Below are positions 1 through 6,874 of a DNA stretch of 21,632 nucleotides, one piece after another; position 1 is the stretch's first letter, and each line of letters begins with the position of its first letter. A program made the position numbers and the translations under genes. The stretch comes from JACDAS01 sp046262415 (GTDB taxonomy: Bacteria > Actinomycetota > Thermoleophilia > Gaiellales > Gaiellaceae). The stretch is from NCBI GenBank assembly GCA_046262415.1, contig JBHEMU010000107.1, positions 1 to 21,632 of the forward strand, given 5' to 3'. The notes beneath the pieces are model-generated. The model saw only the letters and a program-made list of their open reading frames with translations, ran no database searches and was not told the DNA's origin.

Positions 1-380
1 TCGGCGACCGGCTCCGGCGCGGTCTCGGGCTCGGGCTCGACCTCAGGCTCCGCTTCGGCGACGGGCTCGGACTCCGGCGCGGGCTCGGGCTCGGCTTCGA
101 TCACCGGCTCGGACTCCGGCGGCGGGTCGGGCTCGGCTTCGGCGACCGGCTCGGGCACGGCCTCGGGCGCGGCCCCGGCCTGGACCTCCCCGACGAGGAG
201 CGGGGCCTCCTCCGGCTCCGCCGCCGTCTCCTCGGCCTGCTTGCGAGGGCGCTTCGGCTTCGACCGGGCGGTCGCGTCGGCGGCCGGCCCGGCCTTCTTG
301 CGCGCGCGCTTCGGCTTCTCCTCGGCCGGAGCCTCGGCGCCGGTCTGCTCGATCTCGCTCGGATCCTTCTTCTCGGCCAT
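1..380 (-). CDS. rpsQ: Probable 30S ribosomal protein S17, extended N-terminal part only (cut by window edge)
   Basis: An open frame runs from ATG at 380-378 to the window edge without a stop, giving 126 codons. It starts 2 bases after the rpmC stop and has a good ribosome site (GGAGAGG) inside the end of rpmC. Position after rpmC is where rpsQ sits in almost all S10 operons, so I infer S17, a primary 16S rRNA-binding protein. No S17 core is visible. What is visible is an unusual N-terminal region: MAEKKDPSEIEQ, then basic patches (KPKRARKKAG about 23-32 and KPKRPRKQA about 41-49), then an acidic Glu/Pro/Ala stretch from about residue 50 with 14-residue repeats. It looks intrinsically disordered. 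S17 is normally about 80-90 residues, so this extension alone exceeds the whole family length. It could instead be a separate small acidic protein inserted in the operon; the sequence beyond the edge would decide. Confidence 0.6.
   Translation of the reverse strand, partial: MAEKKDPSEIEQTGAEAPAEEKPKRARKKAGPAADATARSKPKRPRKQAEETAAEPEEAPLLVGEVQAGAAPEAVPEPVAEAEPDPPPESEPVIEAEPEPAPESEPVAEAEPEVEPEPETAPEPVA
54..137 (-). repeat. Two adjacent 42-bp direct repeats coding a 14-residue Glu/Pro unit
   Basis: Bases 54-95 and 96-137 are two near-identical 42-bp units; both contain GGCTCGGACTCCGGCG. On the minus strand they encode AEPEPAPESEPVAE-like and AEPDPPPESEPVIE-like 14-residue units. A diverged third unit begins at 138 and weaker similarity continues across 1-53. 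The repeat keeps the reading frame of the extended S17 candidate, so copy number can vary without breaking the gene. Confidence 0.8.
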
Positions 381-382
381 GC

Positions 383-583
383 CTACCTCTCCACGGTCGC
401 TTCGCGTTCGTGACGGATCGTCAGCAGGCGGGCGATCTCGCGCTTGGCGAGTCGCAGCCTGGCGGGGTTGTCCAGCGCGCCCGTCGCCGACTGGAAGCGC
501 AGGTTGAAGAGCTCCTGCCGGGTCTCGGCGAGCTTCTGGCCCAGCTCGTCGTCCGTCAGGTCGCGAAGCTGCCTGGCTCTCAT
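383..583 (-). CDS. rpmC: 50S ribosomal protein L29
   Basis: This 66-residue protein begins MRARQLRDL and contains the L29 signature (ELFNLRFQSATGALDNPARL about 25-44, then AKREIARLLTIRHER), with the usual two-helix antiparallel layout and family length. L29 binds 23S rRNA beside the polypeptide exit tunnel, near L23, and is part of the docking area for nascent-chain factors. The ATG at 583-581 is preceded by GAGGAG at good spacing. It lies 27 bases after rplP and 2 bases before the next gene, as expected for the S10 operon. Nothing unusual is seen. Confidence 0.97.
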   Translation of the reverse strand: MRARQLRDLTDDELGQKLAETRQELFNLRFQSATGALDNPARLRLAKREIARLLTIRHEREATVER

Positions 584-610
584 CGGATCTCCTCGGATGC
601 GTGGTCCCGT

Positions 611-1036
611 CTAGACATCGAACGGGTTCCCCTCGCGGGTGACGACCTTCGTCTTCACGGCCAGCTTCGTCCCCGCCAGCCGCAGCGCCTCGCGCGCAAG
701 CGGCTCCGGGACGCCGGCCAGCTCGAACATGACCCGGCCGGGCTTGATCACCGCGACCCAATGCTCGGGCGAGCCCTTCCCCTTGCCCATGCGGGTCTCG
801 GCGGGCTTCTGCGTGACCGGCTTGTCGGGGAAGACGTTGATCCAGACCTTGCCGCCGCGCTTGATCTTGCGCGTCATCGCGATGCGGGCAGCCTCGATCT
901 GGCGGTTCGTGACCCACGCCGCCTCGAGCGCCTTCAGCCCGAACTCGCCCGACTGCACCGTGGTCTGCCCCTTGGACAGGCCGGCCCGCCGGCCGCGGTG
1001 CTGCTTGCGGAACTTCGTCTTCTTCGGGAGCAGCAT
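611..1036 (-). CDS. rplP: 50S ribosomal protein L16
   Basis: The product has 141 residues, the normal L16 length. It starts MLLPKKTKFRKQHRGRRAG, matching the conserved L16 N-terminus (MLMPKR.KYRK..RGR), and carries the internal segments TNRQIEAARIAMTR and WINVFPDKPVTQKPAETRMGKGKG (about 43-56 and 65-88, partly abbreviated here). L16 organises the A-site region and 5S rRNA contacts of the large subunit. The ATG at 1036-1034 directly abuts the rpsC stop (TAG then ATG with no gap), implying translational coupling with rpsC. rpmC follows after 27 bases. Confidence 0.97.
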   Translation of the reverse strand: MLLPKKTKFRKQHRGRRAGLSKGQTTVQSGEFGLKALEAAWVTNRQIEAARIAMTRKIKRGGKVWINVFPDKPVTQKPAETRMGKGKGSPEHWVAVIKPGRVMFELAGVPEPLAREALRLAGTKLAVKTKVVTREGNPFDV

Positions 1037-2116
1037 CTACGCCTCCGCCGCCGGATCGCCGGACTGGTCGAGCTTCGTCGGGTCGTCGTGCATCGTCTTG
1101 GGCGTGGTCGTGTCCGGCGCGTCGGCGACGGGCGCCGGCGTCGTCTCGACCTGCGGCTCGATCACCGGCTGCTCGCGGCCGTCGGCCGAGACGGCGTTCT
1201 CGTCGGTCCGCGGACGCTCGACGTTGTCCTGTGGACGCTGCCTGCCGCCCCCGGCGCCTCCGCCGGGACGCCCGCGCCCACCGCGGGTGCCGCGCCCTCC
1301 CGGGCCGCCCGGGCCGCCGCCGTCCTTGCGGCGCTGGCGCACCGGGCCCAGGCCCTCGCGGTCGGTACCGCGCTGGCGGCTGGTCTCGCGGGAGGCCGAG
1401 AGGCCCTCCGCCATGCCGCCGCGCCGCCGAGCCTGATCCTGGTCGCCGAGCCGGGAGTCCTTGCCGCTGACGATCCCCTCGTATCCCTCGGGCATGATCT
1501 CACCCTTGTTGATCCAGACCTTGACGCCGATCCGGCCGTAGGTCGTCCTCGCCTCGGTGAAGCCGTAGTCGATGTCCGCCCGGATCGTGTGCAGCGGCAC
1601 GCGGCCCTCGGAATAGCTCTCGGAGCGGCTCATCTCGCCACCGCCGAGGCGGCCGCCGCAGACGATCTTGACCCCGTGCGCGCCGGAGCGCATCGCCGAC
1701 GCGAGCGAGCGCTTCATCGCGCGGCGGAAGCTGACCCGGTTCTGCAGCTGCTCCGCGATCGACTGCGCCACCAGCTTCGCGTCCAGCTCGGGGCGCTTGA
1801 TCTCGTTGATGTTGATGTGGACGTTCTTGCGCGTCATCGCGTGGATGTCCCGCCGCAGCGCGTCGACCTCGACGCCCGACTTGCCGATCACGATCCCGGG
1901 ACGGGCGGTGTAGATGTCGATCGTGATCCGCTGCTTGTCCTTGCGGATCAGGATGTCGGAGAGGCCCGCGTGGGCGAGCTTCCCGTAGATGTGCCGCCGG
2001 ATCTGGATGTCCTCGAGCAGGTAGGCGGCGAACTCCTTCTTGCCCGTGTACCAGTTCGACTTCCAGTCGTGGATGACGCCAACTCGCATGCCGCCGGGGT
2101 GAACCTTCTGACCCAT
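1037..2116 (-). CDS. rpsC: 30S ribosomal protein S3 with long disordered C-terminal tail
   Basis: The S3 body is clear: MGQKVHPGGMRVG at the start, a KH domain with the GKSG loop at residues 78-81, and the C-terminal S3 domain ending near WINKGEIMPEGYEG (about 201-214). S3 lines the mRNA entry channel with S4 and S5 and contributes to mRNA unwinding. The chosen ATG (2116-2114) overlaps the rplV stop by one base; longer readings upstream lack S3 similarity. The protein is 359 residues, versus about 230 in E. coli. Residues about 215-359 form a low-complexity tail: a basic Arg/Gln part, an RGG-like glycine-rich part (about 266-291), then an acidic Pro/Thr-rich end. Actinobacterial S3 proteins often carry a shorter tail, so this is an exaggerated version rather than a fusion with a known domain. 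Confidence 0.97.
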   Translation of the reverse strand: MGQKVHPGGMRVGVIHDWKSNWYTGKKEFAAYLLEDIQIRRHIYGKLAHAGLSDILIRKDKQRITIDIYTARPGIVIGKSGVEVDALRRDIHAMTRKNVHININEIKRPELDAKLVAQSIAEQLQNRVSFRRAMKRSLASAMRSGAHGVKIVCGGRLGGGEMSRSESYSEGRVPLHTIRADIDYGFTEARTTYGRIGVKVWINKGEIMPEGYEGIVSGKDSRLGDQDQARRRGGMAEGLSASRETSRQRGTDREGLGPVRQRRKDGGGPGGPGGRGTRGGRGRPGGGAGGGRQRPQDNVERPRTDENAVSADGREQPVIEPQVETTPAPVADAPDTTTPKTMHDDPTKLDQSGDPAAEA

Positions 2117-2613
2117 CAGGCCGTCGCCTCCTCCTTCTTCCTGCGGGGAATTCGCCGCTTCGGCTCCTCGGCGGCCGGTGGCTCGTCGGTCCTGCGCCTG
2201 GGTGCCCGGGCGGGCTCGTCGCCCTTCTTCAGGCGCGGTGGCCGCGGTGCCGTCGCGGCCGGGTTCTCGGCGAGCAGGACGGTGATGTGGCACGTCCGCT
2301 TGAGGATGCGGTTGACGCGGCCCCGGGCGCGGGGTCGCCAGCGCTTCATCGTCGGCCCCTCGTCCACGTAGGCGGCCGAGACCAGCATCCGGTCGCCGAG
2401 CAGGCCGTGATTCGCCTCCGCGTTCGCGACGGCGGACTTGAGCACCTTCTCCAGCTCCCGCGCCGCCGCGCGCGGCGTGAAGGCGAGCACCGTTCGGGCC
2501 TCGGGCACGCTGCGACCGCGGATGTGCTCCGCGACGAGCCGTGCCTTGCGCGCCGACACGCGCACGCGCTTGGCCTGCGCGCGCACCACCTGCTTGGACT
2601 CGGGCGTGCTCAT
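2116..2613 (-). CDS. rplV: 50S ribosomal protein L22 with basic C-terminal tail
   Basis: L22 is identified by VRVSARKARLVAEHIRGRSV (about 17-36), the alternating helix around LEKVLKSAVANAEANHGL, and the tunnel beta-hairpin region DEGPTMKRWRPRARGRVNRI (about 84-103). Its hairpin lines the exit tunnel at the constriction with L4. The ATG at 2613-2611 overlaps the rpsS stop by four bases (ATGA), and the gene's own stop overlaps the rpsC start. At 165 residues it is about 50 longer than the minimal family member. The extra C-terminal part (about 117-165) alternates Arg/Lys-rich and Glu/Pro-rich stretches and ends RRKKEEATA. Similar tails occur on other actinobacterial L22 proteins. Confidence 0.97.
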   Translation of the reverse strand: MSTPESKQVVRAQAKRVRVSARKARLVAEHIRGRSVPEARTVLAFTPRAAARELEKVLKSAVANAEANHGLLGDRMLVSAAYVDEGPTMKRWRPRARGRVNRILKRTCHITVLLAENPAATAPRPPRLKKGDEPARAPRRRTDEPPAAEEPKRRIPRRKKEEATA

Positions 2614-2894
2614 CGCTTCTTCACCTGGGTCTGGCGGTCGCCCGCGTGTCCGCGGAACACGCGGGTCGGCGCGAACTCGCCGAGCTTGTGGCCGACCATC
2701 TGCTCGGTCACGAAGACCGGTACGTGCTTGCGGCCGTCATGGACGGCGATCGTGTGCCCGACCATCTCCGGGAAGATCGTCGAGGAGCGCGACCAGGTGC
2801 GGATCATCCGCTTGGAGCCCGACGTGTTCATGTCCTCGATCCGCTTCATCAGACGCTCCTCGACGAAGGGCCCCTTCTTCGAGCTTCGGCTCAT
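2610..2894 (-). CDS. rpsS: 30S ribosomal protein S19
   Basis: The 94-residue product begins MSRSSKKGPFVEERLMKRIE and contains WSRSSTIFPEMVGHTIAVHDGRKHVPV and the end GHKLGEFAPTR, all diagnostic of S19 (motifs shortened here). S19 sits in the 30S head with S13 and contacts the A-site tRNA and intersubunit bridge B1a. The start at 2894-2892 is supported by AAGGAGA a few bases upstream and by the four-base ATGA overlap with the rplB stop. An upstream in-frame start would add 32 residues with no S19 similarity and is rejected. Length and context are normal. Confidence 0.97.
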   Translation of the reverse strand: MSRSSKKGPFVEERLMKRIEDMNTSGSKRMIRTWSRSSTIFPEMVGHTIAVHDGRKHVPVFVTEQMVGHKLGEFAPTRVFRGHAGDRQTQVKKR

Positions 2895-3733
2895 CGCTTC
2901 TCCTTGCCTCTGCGCCGGCCGCGGACGATCAGGCGATCGGATTCCTTGTGCTTGCCACGGGTGCGCTTGCCGAGGGTCGGCACGCCCCACGGGGTGACCG
3001 GGTGGCGGCCGCCCTTCGACTTCCCCTCGCCGCCGCCGTGCGGGTGGTCGACCGGGTTCATCGCCGAGCCGCGCACGGTCGGGCGCTTGCCGCGCCAGCG
3101 GCTGCGGCCGGCCTTGCCGCCCGTGACGTTCTCGTGGTCGACGTTGCCGACCTGTCCCACCGTGGCGCGGCAGGTGAGCGGAACGCGCCGGAGCTCGCCG
3201 GACGGAAGCCGGAGCACGCCGTACCCCTCGTCCTTGGCGACGAGCTGGATGCCCGCGCCCGCGCTGCGGGCCATCTGGCCGCCGCGCCCGGGCTTCAGCT
3301 CGACGTTGTGGACGAGCGTGCCGGTGGGGATGTTCACGAGCGGGAGCGCGTTGCCCGGCTTGATGTCGGCGCCGGGACCGGACTCGACGGTGGCGCCCAC
3401 CTTCAGGCGGGCGGGGGCCAGGATGTACGCCTTGGCGCCGTCCGCGTAGTGCAGCAGGGCGATGCGCGCGGAGCGATTGGGGTCGTACTCGATCGCGGCC
3501 ACCTTCGCGGGCACGCCGTCCTTCGTCCGCTTGAAGTCGATCCGGCGGTAGCGGCGCTTGTGGCCGCCGCCCTGGTGGCGCGTCGTGATTCGGCCGTGCA
3601 CGTTCCGCCCGCCCTTCTTCTTCAGCGGCTCGGTGAGGCTCTTCTCCGGTTCCGTCTTCGTGACCTCCTCGAAGGAGGACACGCTCATGAAGCGGCGGCC
3701 CGGAGAGGTGGGCTTGTAGCGGCGGATGGCCAT
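2891..3733 (-). CDS. rplB: 50S ribosomal protein L2
   Basis: L2 is recognised by MAIRRYKPTSPGRR at the start, the HQGGGHKRRYRRIDFKR segment (about 52-68), PTGTLVHNVELKPGRGGQ, and the conserved SAMNPVDHPHGGGEGK near residues 222-237 that contains the histidine important for peptidyl transfer. The basic end KRTRGKHKESDRLIVRGRRR is typical. L2 is a primary 23S rRNA-binding protein needed for subunit association. The ATG at 3733-3731 overlaps the rplW stop by one base; the stop overlaps rpsS by four. The length of 280 residues is normal. Confidence 0.98.
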   Translation of the reverse strand: MAIRRYKPTSPGRRFMSVSSFEEVTKTEPEKSLTEPLKKKGGRNVHGRITTRHQGGGHKRRYRRIDFKRTKDGVPAKVAAIEYDPNRSARIALLHYADGAKAYILAPARLKVGATVESGPGADIKPGNALPLVNIPTGTLVHNVELKPGRGGQMARSAGAGIQLVAKDEGYGVLRLPSGELRRVPLTCRATVGQVGNVDHENVTGGKAGRSRWRGKRPTVRGSAMNPVDHPHGGGEGKSKGGRHPVTPWGVPTLGKRTRGKHKESDRLIVRGRRRGKEKR

Positions 3734-4029
3734 CAGACCTGGGCCCCCTCGAAGATGTCGATCGTCTCTCCCTCGCGCACCTGCACGATCGCCTTCTTCC
3801 AGCCGGGCCGCGTGCCTTTGATCGTGCCCCGGCGCTTCGGCTTCGACTGCACCTTGAGGATGTTCACGCGCTGCACGTGCACGTCGAACAGCTGCTCGAC
3901 CGCCTGCCGGATCTGCGTCTTGTGCGCATCCTTGTGCACCCGGAAGGAGTACTTGCGCTGCTCGATCATGCCGTAGCTCTTTTCCGAGACGACCGGAGCC
4001 AGCAGCACCTCGTTCGGATGGAGGCTCAT
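3733..4029 (-). CDS. rplW: 50S ribosomal protein L23
   Basis: This 98-residue protein has the L23 pattern: LLAPVVSEKSYGMIEQRKYSF (about 9-29, shortened), then a helix with KTQIRQAVEQLFDVHVQRVN and the loop KPKRRGTIKGTRPGWKKAIV. L23 sits at the mouth of the exit tunnel and is the docking site for trigger factor and the signal recognition particle. The ATG at 4029-4027 overlaps the rplD stop in an ATGA arrangement, and its own stop overlaps rplB by one base. Length and position are standard. Confidence 0.97.
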   Translation of the reverse strand: MSLHPNEVLLAPVVSEKSYGMIEQRKYSFRVHKDAHKTQIRQAVEQLFDVHVQRVNILKVQSKPKRRGTIKGTRPGWKKAIVQVREGETIDIFEGAQV

Positions 4030-4685
4030 GCGGGCACCTCCTCGACCCGCGCGGCGCCGCCCAGGGCCTGAACGGCCGGGAGAGCGGCCTCGCTGACGAG
4101 AAGCGAGCGCGCCCAGACGATCGCGGCGACGTCGAGCTCGGACGGCGAGACGACGGCGACGCGCTCGATGTTCCGGAACGACTTGGCGAGGGTGGACTCC
4201 GCCTCGCTGGCGACGAGCACGAGCGGCGTCGCCTGCCCCCACGCCGCCAGCAGCGCGACGGCGGCCTTCGTGGACGGCGTCTCGGCGAAGGCGGAGCCCT
4301 CGAGCACCCCGAGCGTACCGGCGGCCGCATGGCTCGTCAGCGCGGAGCGGTAGGCCGAGCGCCTCGCCTTGCGGTTCACCTTCACGCCGAAGTTCCTGGG
4401 GGTCGGCGGGAAGGCGACTCCGCCGCCCGTGAACTGGGGCGCGCGGATCGTGCCCGCGCGGGCCCGGCCGGTCCCTTTCTGCCGCCACGGCTTCGCGCGG
4501 CCGCCGGCGACGAGGCCGCGGCTCTTCGCCGACCGGGTGCCGGAGCGGGCCGCGTTCAGCTCCGCTCGCACGGCCTCGTGCACGAGGTGGGGCTTCACCT
4601 CGGCGCCGAAGACGTCCGCGTCGAGGGATGCGTCGCGCGTGCGCGCACCCGCGGCGTCGAGCACGGGGGCTTTAGGAGAGCTCAC
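4026..4685 (-). CDS. rplD: 50S ribosomal protein L4
   Basis: L4 is shown by the conserved tunnel-loop region PWRQKGTGRARAG followed by FTGGGVAFPPTPRNF and VNRKARRSAYRSAL (about 66-117), upstream AVRAELNAARSGTRSAKSRG, and a Rossmann-like C-terminal half (LVLVASEAE...RVAVVSPSEL). In E. coli L4 also represses its own operon through the S10 leader; no such leader can exist immediately upstream of rpsJ here because tuf lies 3 bases away. I place the start at GTG (4685-4683), which overlaps the rplC stop by four bases (GTGA) and has AGGAG just upstream. The length of 219 residues is normal. Confidence 0.96.
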   Translation of the reverse strand: MSSPKAPVLDAAGARTRDASLDADVFGAEVKPHLVHEAVRAELNAARSGTRSAKSRGLVAGGRAKPWRQKGTGRARAGTIRAPQFTGGGVAFPPTPRNFGVKVNRKARRSAYRSALTSHAAAGTLGVLEGSAFAETPSTKAAVALLAAWGQATPLVLVASEAESTLAKSFRNIERVAVVSPSELDVAAIVWARSLLVSEAALPAVQALGGAARVEEVPA

Positions 4686-5305
4686 CGGCTCCTGTCCTCT
4701 CTGATCTCGACGATCGAGTTCTTGGGGCCGGGCACGGCGCCCTTGACGAGGAGGAGGTTCCGCTCGGGCTCGACGGAGTGCACCGTCAGACCGACCTGGG
4801 TCACGCGCTTGCCGCCCAGGCGGCCCGCCATCTTCATCCCCTTGAAGACGCGCGAGGGCGTCGCCGAGGCGCCGATCGAGCCGGGCTTGCGGACGTTGTG
4901 CGAGCCGTGCGTGACCGGCCCCCGGTGGAAGCGGTGCCGCTTGATCGTGCCCGCGAAGCCCTTGCCGATCGAGACCCCCGAGACCTTGACCCGGTCGCCC
5001 GGCTCGAAGGACTCGACCGTGACCGAGTCCCCGATGTTGAGATCGCGGACGCCCCGGATCTCGACGAGGTGGCGGTGGGGACCCGACCGGCCCCGCTTCA
5101 AGTGCCCCACCTCGGCACGAGACAGCTTCCGCTCCGCCACGGGCTCGTAGGCGAGCTGAGCCGCCTCGTAGCCGTCCGTCTCGATCGTGCGGACGTAGAC
5201 GACCGGGCAGGGACCGGCCTCGATCACGGTCACGGGGGTCACCCCGCCGGACTCGGGATCGAAGATCTGGGTCATGCCCAGCTTCCTGCCGACGATCCCT
5301 CTCAT
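4682..5305 (-). CDS. rplC: 50S ribosomal protein L3
   Basis: The protein begins MRGIVGRKLGMTQIF, the L3 signature, and continues with GFAGTIKRHRFHRGPVTHGSH, RKPGSIGASATPSRVFKGMK and RLGGKRVTQVGL (motifs shortened), ending in ERNLLLVKGAVPGPKNSIVEI. L3 is an early assembly protein whose loop reaches the peptidyl transferase centre. The Gln methylated by PrmB in enteric L3 (GSIGQNQTPG) is absent, replaced by GSIGASATPS, as in other actinobacteria. I chose ATG 5305-5303 because it aligns with family starts; an in-frame GTG at 5314-5312 would add three residues. It lies 37 bases after rpsJ, and that gap shows no feature. Confidence 0.96.
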   Translation of the reverse strand: MRGIVGRKLGMTQIFDPESGGVTPVTVIEAGPCPVVYVRTIETDGYEAAQLAYEPVAERKLSRAEVGHLKRGRSGPHRHLVEIRGVRDLNIGDSVTVESFEPGDRVKVSGVSIGKGFAGTIKRHRFHRGPVTHGSHNVRKPGSIGASATPSRVFKGMKMAGRLGGKRVTQVGLTVHSVEPERNLLLVKGAVPGPKNSIVEIREDRSR

Positions 5306-5342
5306 GTCGGCCACCGGCCGACGATCAAATCGCGCAGCAATT

Positions 5343-5651
5343 TCATAGCTTGATCTCGATGTCGACGCCCGCCGGCAGGTCGAGCCGCATCAGCGAGTCG
5401 ACGGTCTTCGGCGTCGGGCTGTGGATGTCGATCAGCCGCTTGTGCGTGCGGACCTCGAAGTGCTCGCGCGAGTCCTTGTCCTTGAACGGGCTCCGGATCA
5501 CGCAGTAGACGTTCTTCTCGGTCGGCAGCGGCACCGGGCCGGTGATCGTGGCGCCCGAGCGCGTCACCGTCTCCACGATGTCCCTCGCCGACTTGTCGAG
5601 GGACTGGTGGTCGTACGACTTCAGCCTGATGCGGATCTTCTGCTGCGCCAT
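5343..5651 (-). CDS. rpsJ: 30S ribosomal protein S10 (NusE)
   Basis: The 102-residue product starts MAQQKIRIRLKSYDHQSLD and holds IVETVTRSGATITGPVPLPT, REHFEVRTHKRLIDI and TVDSLMRLDLPAGVDIEI, all diagnostic of S10. S10 belongs to the 30S head and also acts as NusE, pairing with NusB in antitermination complexes and linking to NusG. The ATG at 5651-5649 lies only 3 bases after the tuf stop, so there is no room for the S10 leader that opens this operon in E. coli. Transcription must come from upstream in the str genes or from a promoter inside tuf. Confidence 0.98.
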   Translation of the reverse strand: MAQQKIRIRLKSYDHQSLDKSARDIVETVTRSGATITGPVPLPTEKNVYCVIRSPFKDKDSREHFEVRTHKRLIDIHSPTPKTVDSLMRLDLPAGVDIEIKL

Positions 5652-5654
5652 GCC

Positions 5655-6845
<1,191 letters not shown>

Positions 6846-6874
6846 GTGTTCCTCCGGTCTCCTTCGTGTCTGAG

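Noticed and set aside
410..2371. Long plus-strand open frame (653 codons) across rpmC-rpsC-rplV
   Set aside because: It is antisense to clear ribosomal genes, is rich in Arg/Leu/Asp repeats typical of GC-rich shadow frames, and shows no domain.
4682..5314. Upstream GTG start for rplC at 5314
   Set aside because: The ATG at 5305 matches the normal L3 N-terminus; the extra three residues are not supported, though not excluded.
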